From NCBI GenBank assembly GCA_902784055.1, contig CACZTP010000005.1, positions 1 to 47,073 of the forward strand: DNA of 47,073 bases. The letters are read 5' to 3'. The stretch is from an uncultured Pseudomonadota bacterium. GTDB lineage: Bacteria > Pseudomonadota > Alphaproteobacteria > RUG11792. A program made the position numbers and the translations under genes. Below, one piece after another: positions 26,215-34,793 of this stretch (positions are counted from its first letter, which is position 1; each line of letters begins with the position of its first letter). Below the pieces are notes generated by a model, which was not told the DNA's origin, made no database searches, and saw only the letters and a list, made by a program, of their open reading frames with translations.

Positions 26215-27150
26215 ATGAATGCACATGAAAAAATAGTGATTGGGTATTTATTGCATCCACGAGGGTATTGTTTTGGTGTTAAGCGTACTGTAGATATGCT
26301 TGACCAAGTGTTGAAATTATACAAATCGGTCTATGTTATTGAAGATATTGTCCATAGTAAGCTTTTTATGGACAATGCATTAGCTCGTGGAATAATAAAA
26401 GTTCATTCTATAAATGACGTACCAGATGGCTCAGCGATTATGTTTTCATCTCGTGGAATTTCTCAAAAAACATTAAAAAAAGCTGACGAAAAGCAATTAA
26501 CAGTTATTGATGCTACATGTCCAGTAGTAAAGAAATTACAAGAAGAGGTTATTGATAAAGCTGGTGAAGGATATGTAGTAATAATTATTGGTAACAGAGC
26601 TCATCAACAAATTGCAACGTTACTTGGCTCTATAGATAGTGATGATGTTTACGTGGTTAATAGTGAAATGGATATAGATTTACTTCCGTCTTTTGACGGA
26701 AGGAAGGTTGCCTATTTTACACAAACATCGTTATTCCCTGGAGATATAAGAAAAATTACTGATGCACTAAAATCAAAAATTCCTGACATTATCCATGGTC
26801 GTCCAGACACAGAACATGACGTGTGTGCCGAAACGTTAGATAGACAAGCAGTTATAGCAGAAATCGCTCCCACGATTGATTTGCTCCTTGTACTTGGCGC
26901 TTCTTACTCCGCAAACGCAATGTCTCTTGTACGTTGTGGTTTATCAAATAACATAAAAAACGTTATACGAATTGATAGCAGGGAAGGAATACAAAAAGAT
27001 ATTTTAAATGGAATTAACAGTTTTGCTCTTATTTCAAGTACATCTGTTGATGAGCCAGTCATTAAAGATATCGAAAATTCGCTACAAAATTTAGCAGGGA
27101 TCGAGTATATAATTTATCCCGAAATTGAAGGACAACAGGCGTTAGCATGA
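26215..27150 (+). CDS. ispH: 4-hydroxy-3-methylbut-2-enyl diphosphate reductase
   Basis: Iron-sulfur enzyme of the last MEP-pathway step, making IPP and DMAPP for isoprenoids such as the undecaprenyl carrier of cell-wall synthesis. The three cluster-binding cysteines are present: Cys 19 in HPRGYCFGVKR, Cys 102 in VIDATCPVVKK and Cys 204 in DVCAETLDRQ. Other family residues are EDIVHSKLFMD, GNRAHQQI, YFTQTSL and the serine/asparagine pair of SYSANAMSL. Length 311 is normal. It overlaps mutS by four bases, so the two are translationally coupled. Confidence 0.96.
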   Translation: MNAHEKIVIGYLLHPRGYCFGVKRTVDMLDQVLKLYKSVYVIEDIVHSKLFMDNALARGIIKVHSINDVPDGSAIMFSSRGISQKTLKKADEKQLTVIDATCPVVKKLQEEVIDKAGEGYVVIIIGNRAHQQIATLLGSIDSDDVYVVNSEMDIDLLPSFDGRKVAYFTQTSLFPGDIRKITDALKSKIPDIIHGRPDTEHDVCAETLDRQAVIAEIAPTIDLLLVLGASYSANAMSLVRCGLSNNIKNVIRIDSREGIQKDILNGINSFALISSTSVDEPVIKDIENSLQNLAGIEYIIYPEIEGQQALA

Positions 27151-29564
27151 CAGAGCCAAAGTTACCTGAACTAAAATTAACTCCTATGGAGGAACAATAT
27201 TTCTCTGTAAAAAAACAATATCCTGATTGCCTACTTTTTTACAGACTAGGCGATTTCTATGAGCTATTCAATGATGATGCTATCATTGCATCTAAGATTT
27301 TAGGATTAGTACTAACTCATCGACAGTCAATGCCTATGTGTGGAATTCCGTGGCATGCACATGAAATGTATTTAGCTAAGCTTGTAAAGCTTGGATATAG
27401 GATTGCCATATGCGATCAAACAGAGACCCCAGAGGAAGCCAAATTGCGAGGTAATAAAGGTCCTGTCGCGAGAGAAGTAACAAGGATTGTTTCAAGCGGA
27501 ACAGTAATTGAAGACGCATTGCTTAATGGAAAACAAAACAATTGGCTACTCGCTATTAATCGAGATAAAGACAAAGCAGGACTTGCTTATACTGATGTAT
27601 CAAGTGGAGAGTTTTTTGTTGAAGAATTATCAAAGAACGATGTATTGTCATGCATAGCAAAAGTTAATCCAGCAGAAATAATTTGTTCAGATATATTTTG
27701 TTCCGATAAACAAATGTTATCGATATTAGAAAAATATAAGAATATAGTTCATATACTTCCAGGAGTAAAATATAATACTAAGAACGCTATAGATAGATTG
27801 ACAAAATTTTTTGGTGTTAGTTTTATCGACTCTTTTGGGAAATATTCTCCAAATGTAGTTCAATCTATATCAATGATAGTTGATTACATATCGTCTGTTT
27901 ATAGGGTCCAAGATGCAAAGGTAATAAATTTGTATCCACCCAAGTTAGTAAACACAAGTGACTACATGTTACTTGATGAGTTTACACAAAAAAGTTTAGA
28001 GCTCACAGTTACTCAAGCTGGAGAGCGTAATGGTTCGCTTTTGTCATGTCTTGATACGACAAGGACTACACAAGGTGCAAGAATGCTTGCAAGGTGGATC
28101 AATGCACCTCTAATAACTTTAGAAAAAATAAAGTCTCGTTTGGATTATGTTGATTTTTTTGTAAATTCAGGCGATACCCTTAGGCAAGTATCAGAAATAT
28201 TAAAGGTAATTCCAGATTTAGAACGAGCTATTTCTCGAATTGTAATGAAAAAATGTGGTCCAAGGGACATAAAAGCCGTTCAAAACGCACTTCAGAATTT
28301 TATAGCAATAAACGAAATATTTAAACAAAATCTAAAAACATTATTTGTCGATAGTCCGACACTTGGTGAAGTGCTTAAAAAATTATCAGGTGCAATTATT
28401 GATACTCCGCCTTTACTTGCAAGAGATGGAAATTTCATACAGCCTGGGTATGACGAGTTATTAGATGAATATAACGAGTTACTAAACAATGGTGGAAATA
28501 TAATAAAGGATTTGCAACATAAATATATATCAGAGTTATGTATTCCTACATTAAAAATAAAGAATAATGGAGTACTTGGATATTTTATTGAAATAAGTCC
28601 TACTTATGCAAATCACGTTCCGAGTGATTTTATTCATCGACAAACACTAGGAAGTTATGTCAGATATACAACAAAAGAATTAGCAAATATTGCGAATAAT
28701 ATATATTCAGCTGAAGCCAATGCAAGGCAACGTGAACTTTCTATTTTTGACGAGTTAATAGCCTATCTGGCATCTTATAGCGATTTGTTGCGTAACATTT
28801 CAGATACAATTTCATTTACTGACGTAATTACATCGTTTGCACGTAACGCGAAAGAACGACATTATGTACGCCCGGCATTTAATGATAATAACTGTATTGA
28901 GATAAAATCTGGTCGTCACCCCGTAGTCGAACAAGCGCTATTATTTTCTGGGAATAAATTTACAGTAAATGACTATTACAGCAATAACGAAATAACATTG
29001 ATTACGGGTCCTAATATGGGAGGGAAAAGCACATATTTACGACAAAATGCTTTGATAATGATAATGGCGCAAATTGGTTCTTACGTTTCAGCCGATTTTG
29101 CAAACTTGCCTATTATTGATAGGATATTCAGTCGTGTCGGAGCATCTGATGATATAGCTTCTGGTAAATCAACTTTCATGGTCGAAATGCTAGAAACTGC
29201 GACAATTCTAAATCAAGCTACATCACGATCGTTCGTAATTTTGGATGAAGTTGGACGCGGAACCTCAACACAAGACGGGGTAGCTATAGCACAAGCGGTT
29301 GCTGAAGAATTGGCGAATAATATAAGAGTAAATACGATATTCGCAACTCACTATCACGAATTGATTAATATAAAAAACACTATACCGAATATAAAATTTT
29401 CTACAGTTAAAGTTATCGAAAATGGTGACGATATAGTTTTTTTACATAAAATTGTTTCTGGTTTTGCTGGCAAATCATTTGGTTTGCATGTTGCAACTCT
29501 TGCAGGCTTCCCAAAGCACGTGTTAGAACGAGCTAAGAAAATAACTGATACTTTAATACAATAA
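27147..29564 (+). CDS. mutS: DNA mismatch repair protein MutS
   Basis: Mismatch-recognition ATPase that starts methyl-independent or MutL-dependent mismatch repair. The mismatch-wedge Phe-x-Glu is at residues 37-39 (GDFYELF). Connector and lever domains follow, with TQAGERNGSLLSCLD-type core residues, and the ATPase has GPNMGGKST (Walker A, 621-629), DDIASGKSTFMVEM, ILDEVGRGTSTQDG (Walker B and signature) and FATHYHEL. At 805 residues it is somewhat shorter than most members (850-900), mainly at the C-terminus. It is coupled to ispH and followed by a terminator. mutL is not in the window. Confidence 0.97.
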   Translation: MTEPKLPELKLTPMEEQYFSVKKQYPDCLLFYRLGDFYELFNDDAIIASKILGLVLTHRQSMPMCGIPWHAHEMYLAKLVKLGYRIAICDQTETPEEAKLRGNKGPVAREVTRIVSSGTVIEDALLNGKQNNWLLAINRDKDKAGLAYTDVSSGEFFVEELSKNDVLSCIAKVNPAEIICSDIFCSDKQMLSILEKYKNIVHILPGVKYNTKNAIDRLTKFFGVSFIDSFGKYSPNVVQSISMIVDYISSVYRVQDAKVINLYPPKLVNTSDYMLLDEFTQKSLELTVTQAGERNGSLLSCLDTTRTTQGARMLARWINAPLITLEKIKSRLDYVDFFVNSGDTLRQVSEILKVIPDLERAISRIVMKKCGPRDIKAVQNALQNFIAINEIFKQNLKTLFVDSPTLGEVLKKLSGAIIDTPPLLARDGNFIQPGYDELLDEYNELLNNGGNIIKDLQHKYISELCIPTLKIKNNGVLGYFIEISPTYANHVPSDFIHRQTLGSYVRYTTKELANIANNIYSAEANARQRELSIFDELIAYLASYSDLLRNISDTISFTDVITSFARNAKERHYVRPAFNDNNCIEIKSGRHPVVEQALLFSGNKFTVNDYYSNNEITLITGPNMGGKSTYLRQNALIMIMAQIGSYVSADFANLPIIDRIFSRVGASDDIASGKSTFMVEMLETATILNQATSRSFVILDEVGRGTSTQDGVAIAQAVAEELANNIRVNTIFATHYHELINIKNTIPNIKFSTVKVIENGDDIVFLHKIVSGFAGKSFGLHVATLAGFPKHVLERAKKITDTLIQ

Positions 29565-29667
29565 TAAAAGTTATATTCGCATCCTTTAGTAAATAACTGA
29601 TGCTATTTTGTAGCACGACGTATAACACAAATTTCGTTAATAGTAGAATTGTATAAAAAAGATTGCA

Positions 29668-29697
29668 CGGACGTAAATATATTATGTCCGGGTTTTA
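29668..29697 (+). terminator. Terminator downstream of mutS
   Basis: A nine-base stem CGGACGTAA/TTATGTCCG (one G-T pair, five-base loop, 29668-29690) followed by GGTTTT. It lies about 100 bases after the mutS stop, in the gap shared with the convergent coiled-coil gene. Confidence 0.65.
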
Positions 29698-29769
29698 AAA
29701 CAGAATTTTGTTTATTTTATATGTTTTTAATCTGCATTCATGTTTGCCATAACAAGCTATGTAAAATTA

Positions 29770-30951
29770 TCAATCTATAGTTCGTGTTCCTGTATGAAGT
29801 TGTTTCCATGTAAATTGTCTGTTTCCGGATATCTTCTGTCCTTTTTCTAAAATTTCATTCAATGCTCTTGTTGAGGTTTTATAATAATCCGCTTCGGTTA
29901 ATTTTTCGCCTATTGCTTTAGATAATTCATCTAATTTACTTTGTTGTATTTCTAAGATTTCATTTAATGCTCGATTTGACGTTTTATAAAAATCTATATC
30001 TGATAGTTTAGCTACAGACCAGGTTTTGCTTTCCGCTGTATCTTGAGTTACTCGCATTCTTCCCGCAAGTAATGCACAATCCAATAAAGACATTACTTCA
30101 GTGACATCGGTATTACCACTATTTTTAGAGATAAGTCCTTTTTCTCCTGACAGTAATTCATCTATTTTTGCATTTTGTGATTTTATTGTTTCTTCATGGG
30201 CTTTTATTGTGTCATCTTTAATTTGTGACTGGCTTTTAAGTGTTTTTATTTGTTGCTCGCACTCTGTGCGTACTCTATTAATCTCTTCGTTATTTCTTGA
30301 AGTTGCCTCACTTATTTGTTGTTGCGTTTCAGACTGTAATGTTCTTTTTTGTTCCTCTAGATCTCGAACTCGTTGATCCATTTCATTCCGTAATTTGTTT
30401 AGCTCTTCAACATTTTTTGTTGTTAGCTCATTAAGTTGTTGCTGTGCTTGATTTTGAGCGGTATTTTTTTGTTCTTCTAGTTCTTTTACTCTCTTATCCA
30501 TTTCATCCCTTATACGAGTAATTTCTTCATTGGAACTTTTTGTTAAGTTTTCAAACTCAGTCGTTTTTTGATCTAGCTGACTTTGAATACTAGACATATT
30601 GTCAACCTTACTTTGTAACTCTTGTATTTTTTGATTGTTTTCTGTAATAGTCTTATCTTTCTCTGTGACTTCGTCCTGTAGTTTCTGAGTATTTTCCTGT
30701 GAAACTTTTAATGCCTCAGCTGATGTTTTCTGTTCTGTTTGGATTGTAGTTAATTCCGCCTGTAACGTGCTTTTCTCTTGTTCATATTTTGTATTAAGTT
30801 CATTTATTTTTGCCTGTAATTCTTGATTTGCCTTTTCAGTAGCCTCTCGTTCTGCTTTTTTAACCATCTCATTCGCTTTGTTTTCTGTCAACAAAGCGTT
30901 AGCAGAAGAAACCGCAATAAATGATAACACTAATAACGTAAGAACTTTCAT
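29770..30951 (-). CDS. Secreted coiled-coil protein with exact 40-residue repeats
   Basis: I do not recognise a family. The 393-residue protein has a clear signal peptide (MKVLTLLVLSFIAVSSANA) and then a long coiled coil (about residues 22-270) rich in E, K, Q and N. Residues 141-180, 181-220 and 221-260 form three units of exactly 40 residues (E-E-[IL]-x-[RK]-[IVL]-R-x-E-x-[DE]-[KQ]-x-[VI]-[KR]-x-L at each start). After it, a globular-looking end contains DFYKTSNRALNEILE (320-334) and DYYKTSTRALNEILE (355-369), a near-identical pair 35 residues apart. A strong ribosome binding site (AGAGGA) precedes the ATG. It begins 11 bases after the Q-rich gene and is surely in the same operon. It may be a surface or host-directed protein; myosin-like similarity in searches would only reflect the coiled coil. 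Confidence 0.75.
   Translation of the reverse strand: MKVLTLLVLSFIAVSSANALLTENKANEMVKKAEREATEKANQELQAKINELNTKYEQEKSTLQAELTTIQTEQKTSAEALKVSQENTQKLQDEVTEKDKTITENNQKIQELQSKVDNMSSIQSQLDQKTTEFENLTKSSNEEITRIRDEMDKRVKELEEQKNTAQNQAQQQLNELTTKNVEELNKLRNEMDQRVRDLEEQKRTLQSETQQQISEATSRNNEEINRVRTECEQQIKTLKSQSQIKDDTIKAHEETIKSQNAKIDELLSGEKGLISKNSGNTDVTEVMSLLDCALLAGRMRVTQDTAESKTWSVAKLSDIDFYKTSNRALNEILEIQQSKLDELSKAIGEKLTEADYYKTSTRALNEILEKGQKISGNRQFTWKQLHTGTRTID
30172..30531 (-). repeat. Three 120-base coding repeats (40 residues each)
   Basis: The coiled-coil gene contains three head-to-tail units of 120 bases, coding residues 141-180, 181-220 and 221-260. Units one and two are the most alike (EMDKRVKELEEQK against EMDQRVRDLEEQK); the third has drifted. 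The unit length is exactly conserved, with no indel. Confidence 0.7.
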
Positions 30952-30962
30952 CTTATCCTCTT

Positions 30963-32261
30963 TTAATTACTGCCATTGTTAATTTCAAATTGTCCGTTTT
31001 GTGTTTGATCTCCTTGCATCTGTCCGTTTAAAGGTTGTTCAATATTCTGTTGTAGTACATTGTTATTATTTGGTATCCCCCCATTATTATTTATAGGAAA
31101 TTGATCATTGGCGGGTTGATTGTTTATATATTCTTGTCCTTGTGCAATCGGCGGGTTTATCGGTTGTTGTTCAACTTGCTGTTGTTCTAATTGTGGTTGT
31201 GTTTGTTGCTGTTGTATTGGAACATTTGCCTGGAGTTGAGTAAGTTGTTGAGGTTGAGCAAATTGTTCATGTATAGCGTTGTCTTTCTTAGTCGTTGTAT
31301 TTGTTACTTCCACTGAATTAGCTAAAGTATAAACAGCACCATCATGTATTAAAACTTCTGGTACTTCATTATCTGGTTTTCCTTGTTCTACCTTTTCTCC
31401 ACCAGTTATTTCTTTAACTAAAAGGTCAGATGTTCCTTGTTCAGTCTTTACTGGTTGCTGAGCACCTACTTGTTGCGGAGTAGTTACCTGTTGCTGAACA
31501 ACTGCCGGTTGTTGAACAACTGCCGGTTGCTGAACAATTGCCCGTTGCTGAACAACCGCAGGTTGAGCAAGTGTAGACTGAGAATTATTTGAATTTGATT
31601 TATTTAATATTTGTCGCGAAGGCATAAATTGCAGAGGTTCTCCAGGACTTCCTGGTACTTGTTGTGATGTTTTTGGTGGTGCATAATGAGGAGTATTTGA
31701 TATAGTGCCATATTGCCTTCCCGTCTGAGTTTGGCTCACTCCCGGCTGAGTGTTATTAAACTGACCATTTGAACCATTTTGAATATAATTAATATAATCG
31801 GCTCCTGACATTATATAAAACCACCCTCTCCAGTTATCCGGAACAGCCCCCTTTTTTGTATAAAAAACTTTAGGCTCACTTTCTTGTGTAGATGCACTTA
31901 TAGCAACAACAGAATCAGGTTGAATATCGGTATTATTTTGTATTTGTTGCTGGACTTGTGAGTTATTCTCATTTTGCTGATTTTGATCTGTAGACTGGTA
32001 TTGATTTCCAATTGGTAATTGGCTTGCATTTGGGGATTGCCCGACAGTTGGAAACTGTCCAACAGTTGGAAACTGCCCAACACTCGGAAATTGTCCGGTT
32101 TGTAGCTGTTCAATTGGCAACTGTCCAGTTTGTAATTGCTCTGTTGATTGAGGTATAACCTGGTTTTGATCAAATTGTTGTGATGTATTACCAGCTTCAA
32201 ATACGTTTCCTAAACATATAGCATAAAAAATTATTGAAGGATTAATTAAATGTTTAAACAT
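30963..32261 (-). CDS. Secreted Q/N/P-rich low-complexity protein
   Basis: A 432-residue protein with an N-terminal hydrophobic signal (MFKHLINPSIIFYAICLGNV) and almost no other ordered sequence. Glutamine, asparagine, proline and valine dominate. Hexapeptide-like repeats are plain: QFPTVG units near residues 56-75 and VVQQPA units near 233-257. One less repetitive part, about residues 120-160 (VFYTKKGAVPDNWRGWFYIM...GADYINY), contains tryptophans and may be a small folded piece; another lies around EVLIHDGAVYTLANSVEV. Function unknown; composition is like prion-type or surface adhesive proteins. It is first in a two-gene operon with the coiled-coil gene and is divergent from tssF, 82 bases away. 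Confidence 0.7.
   Translation of the reverse strand: MFKHLINPSIIFYAICLGNVFEAGNTSQQFDQNQVIPQSTEQLQTGQLPIEQLQTGQFPSVGQFPTVGQFPTVGQSPNASQLPIGNQYQSTDQNQQNENNSQVQQQIQNNTDIQPDSVVAISASTQESEPKVFYTKKGAVPDNWRGWFYIMSGADYINYIQNGSNGQFNNTQPGVSQTQTGRQYGTISNTPHYAPPKTSQQVPGSPGEPLQFMPSRQILNKSNSNNSQSTLAQPAVVQQRAIVQQPAVVQQPAVVQQQVTTPQQVGAQQPVKTEQGTSDLLVKEITGGEKVEQGKPDNEVPEVLIHDGAVYTLANSVEVTNTTTKKDNAIHEQFAQPQQLTQLQANVPIQQQQTQPQLEQQQVEQQPINPPIAQGQEYINNQPANDQFPINNNGGIPNNNNVLQQNIEQPLNGQMQGDQTQNGQFEINNGSN
31490..31561 (-). repeat. Four 18-base tandem repeats in the Q-rich gene
   Basis: Four consecutive 18-base units of the type GTTGCTGAACAACTGCCG (plus-strand reading) run from 31490 to 31561 with one to five changes each. 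They encode the V-V-Q-Q-P-A hexapeptides. Confidence 0.8.
32041..32094 (-). repeat. Three 18-base tandem repeats in the Q-rich gene
   Basis: Three consecutive 18-base units of the type CCAACAGTTGGAAACTGT (plus-strand reading) encode the Q-F-P-T/S-V-G hexapeptides. Such in-frame repeats can change number by slippage. Confidence 0.75.
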
Positions 32262-32343
32262 AATTGTTTCACGTATTTAACTCTCTATATTCGCAGTTTA
32301 AGCACTTTTTGTTAAAATTAAGTAAAGATTGTTAAGGTAAAAA

Positions 32344-34020
32344 ATGAAGAACATTTTAAATTATTATCAAGAAGAAATTACATTTTTGAGAGAGAAAGGT
32401 AAAAAATTTGCTCTTAAATATCCCGCAATTGCGGATAAAATAAACTTTGATGGCAATAGATCAAATGACCCGCACACTGAACGAATTATAGAAAGTTTTG
32501 CGTTCATGGTTGCCCAGATTAACGCAAAAATAGATTACAATGCTGAGGATTTGGCATATTACTTACTAACTGGGTTATATCCAGGAATTACAGCTGTTTT
32601 TCCGCCCTGTTCAGTTGTTCTGTTTGACGGCTCTGATTATGGCGTTTTGCCACGCAATTCCCGTTTGCGGGTTTCAATTGTTCAAGATGATATAATACAA
32701 GGAGAGTTCAGTGATAGTTGCTTTTTTAGAACTATCTACCCGTTAACTCTATATCCTCTTGAAATAACTAAATTATCAGTAACTGATACCGGAGAACTTA
32801 AAATTGATATAAAAACAAAATCAGTCCCAGTTGAGGAAATGCAACTTAGTGAATTGGTATTTTATATTGATGCGTCACTTATTGATAACGCCTTTGCATT
32901 ATATACAGCTCTGTTTGCTATCACGCCACATGTTTTTTTACTCATAAATTCAAAGCAATATGAATTACAAGATTCAATAGAACTTTGTGGTTTTAGTGAA
33001 GATGAAACAGCTGTTCCGGTTCCAAAATTCGTTAATTACTCGTTTTATTTATTGCGTGAAGTTTTATTATTTCCTCAAAAATTTATGTTTTTCAAAATAA
33101 AAGGAATTGATAAAATAATACATCAACAAAGTATAAAAGATGTTGATTGTTTTTCTATATGTATTAGTTTATCTAAAACTGATATAAAAATTAATGAAAA
33201 TTCCATCAAAATAAACGCGGTTCCTGCAGTTAATTTATTTGACTACGTAACAAACTCATTTCGTTTTGACAATACTAAATCACGATATTTGTTGTTATCA
33301 AATAACAATCCATATATAGCTGTTCATTCGATAAAGGAAATGCACCTTATTGACAGTAAAAGCAAAGAAGACCATATTATTCCCCAATACTTTAGTTTTG
33401 ATTATGCATTTCTTGACAATTCAGTCGATAGTGTATATTGGTTTCAGCCTTTTGATATTGATAACTCAACTTACGTGTCATTTGTAGATACACACCTTAA
33501 CCCAACAACTATTTATTCCGATGTAGCGTATGCAAAAACTTTGTGCATCAATAAAATAGACCCTCGTAGCATTCGAAGTAGTACGACTGTTTTCGCTGAT
33601 TATGCTTCTTCTCCAAATGTTACTGGTAAGCTTCTGTTACAACCGACAAGTCCAGTTTATATAGAAAGAAGAGATATATGGAATTTACTAAATCAACTCG
33701 CGTTTGGGCAACTTTCAAAAAACAACGTGGAACAACTTGTTAATAAACTGCAACATATTGTTACATTATATTCTGGTACGTATGCAAAGCTTGCACAAAC
33801 AGTGCTTGATAGTATACTTAAAACCGAGGTATTTGAATCAAATCGTCGCATAACTGTTAATGGTAAAAGCTCTTTTGTAAAATCGTATACGTATGCGATA
33901 ACTGTTAAAAACAGACAATTACATCCTTATACAACTCTTTTTTTTAAGGTGTTTGAAATGTATTTACGAAACAATAAACCTATTAATGGCTATATAAATT
34001 TAAAAATTGTTGATCAATAG
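32344..34020 (+). CDS. tssF: Type VI secretion baseplate protein TssF (orphan)
   Basis: TssF (VasA/ImpG family) is part of the cytoplasmic baseplate wedge on which the type VI sheath assembles, working with TssE, TssG and TssK. The N-terminal family signature is clear: residues 4-60 read YYQEEITFLREKGKKFALKY, then P-A-I-A-D, then DPHTERIIESFAFMVAQI, the standard opening of the family. The next segment (LAYYLLTGLYPGITAVFPPC) also fits. At 558 residues it is a little shorter than most (about 590-620). AAGG stands before the ATG. No other type VI gene is in the window, so either the system is dispersed around the chromosome or this is a leftover. Its 3' end overlaps rlpA by seven bases tail to tail. 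Confidence 0.9.
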   Translation: MKNILNYYQEEITFLREKGKKFALKYPAIADKINFDGNRSNDPHTERIIESFAFMVAQINAKIDYNAEDLAYYLLTGLYPGITAVFPPCSVVLFDGSDYGVLPRNSRLRVSIVQDDIIQGEFSDSCFFRTIYPLTLYPLEITKLSVTDTGELKIDIKTKSVPVEEMQLSELVFYIDASLIDNAFALYTALFAITPHVFLLINSKQYELQDSIELCGFSEDETAVPVPKFVNYSFYLLREVLLFPQKFMFFKIKGIDKIIHQQSIKDVDCFSICISLSKTDIKINENSIKINAVPAVNLFDYVTNSFRFDNTKSRYLLLSNNNPYIAVHSIKEMHLIDSKSKEDHIIPQYFSFDYAFLDNSVDSVYWFQPFDIDNSTYVSFVDTHLNPTTIYSDVAYAKTLCINKIDPRSIRSSTTVFADYASSPNVTGKLLLQPTSPVYIERRDIWNLLNQLAFGQLSKNNVEQLVNKLQHIVTLYSGTYAKLAQTVLDSILKTEVFESNRRITVNGKSSFVKSYTYAITVKNRQLHPYTTLFFKVFEMYLRNNKPINGYINLKIVDQ

Positions 34021-34718
34021 TACACAATTGCCTTACGACATTTTTTACATAGTTGGGCATGCTGTGTTGTCCTTTGTGCAAGAATTTGTTTTTTATTTTT
34101 AATAATTGTTCGTTTTTGAGAGATGTTATTACTTTGTCTTGGTACAATGGAGTATTTTTTACGGGGCATAGTTTTCCTTATCTCTTGGTAGTAAAGTTCC
34201 GTCCATGAGCGACCATAAGGATCGCGTCGGTTTTTACAATGAGTTCTTATATAGTTAGACAATTTCAGACTGTCCTCTGGCAAGGACTGAATTCTTACTT
34301 TTGATGGTTTATATCTATGTAGATCAAGGGCTTTGGCTGATGCATAAGATAAATCTATAATACGACCCGCATATGTGTAAGGTCCTCTATCATCAACGAC
34401 AAGAATTATTGAACGCCCGTTGCGTAGATTGGTTACCTTTACAACAGTCGGAATAGGCAATGTCCTGTGTGCAGCAGTAAAATCATTTGGATTAAATATT
34501 AGCCCAGTTGCTTTAGGTTTCCCAGCGCAATCGTTCCCATACCATGAAGCAAATCCAATCTCATCATATTCATAATAATTTTGTGGATGGTGCCAACTAC
34601 CGCAACAATAGTACGGTTTTGAAGAAATACTTGTACCTCCCGTGTATGTTTTATGCCCTTGACACCCACATAACAACAACGTTATCGTCGTTATTACGAT
34701 CTTCTTAAAAGGAACCAC
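34014..34718 (-). CDS. rlpA: RlpA-like septal-ring lipoprotein, without SPOR domain
   Basis: Lipoprotein with a double-psi beta-barrel; RlpA proteins act on or bind glycan strands lacking stem peptides at the division site. The lipoprotein signal ends LLLCGC. The barrel motifs are GFASWYGNDCAGKPKATG, FTAAHRTLP, VKVTNLRNGRSIILVVDDRG and GRIIDLSYASAKAL. The histidine and aspartate of the active region are there, but the acidic residue normally found in the N-G-E-x-Y/F segment is absent: here T-G-L-I-F. The usual C-terminal SPOR domain is missing; instead a basic, cysteine-containing tail ends the protein. I start at the GTG at 34718, which has GGGGGT ahead of it; the frame extends to a GTG at 34736. 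It is tail-to-tail with tssF. Confidence 0.87.
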   Translation of the reverse strand: MVPFKKIVITTITLLLCGCQGHKTYTGGTSISSKPYYCCGSWHHPQNYYEYDEIGFASWYGNDCAGKPKATGLIFNPNDFTAAHRTLPIPTVVKVTNLRNGRSIILVVDDRGPYTYAGRIIDLSYASAKALDLHRYKPSKVRIQSLPEDSLKLSNYIRTHCKNRRDPYGRSWTELYYQEIRKTMPRKKYSIVPRQSNNISQKRTIIKNKKQILAQRTTQHAQLCKKCRKAIVYY

Positions 34719-34768
34719 ATCACCCCCAATAGACACACTACAATGTTACACAATTTCTAAATTACTTC

Positions 34769-34783
34769 ATCCGAGCCTCGGAT
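34769..34783 (-). terminator. Short hairpin after the small HTH gene
   Basis: A six-base stem ATCCGA/TCGGAT with a three-base loop lies just after the stop of the HTH gene and before rlpA on the same strand. No strong T-tract follows, so termination is uncertain. Confidence 0.3.
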
Positions 34784-34793
34784 TGCCTTTACA

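Noticed and set aside
31490-31561. Tandem short repeats considered as a CRISPR array
   Set aside because: Units are directly adjacent with no spacers, lie in frame in a coding sequence and encode hexapeptides.
31898-32200. Minus-strand frame of 100 codons inside the Q-rich gene
   Set aside because: Frame-shifted shadow caused by the tandem repeats; the Q-rich frame has the signal peptide and full length.
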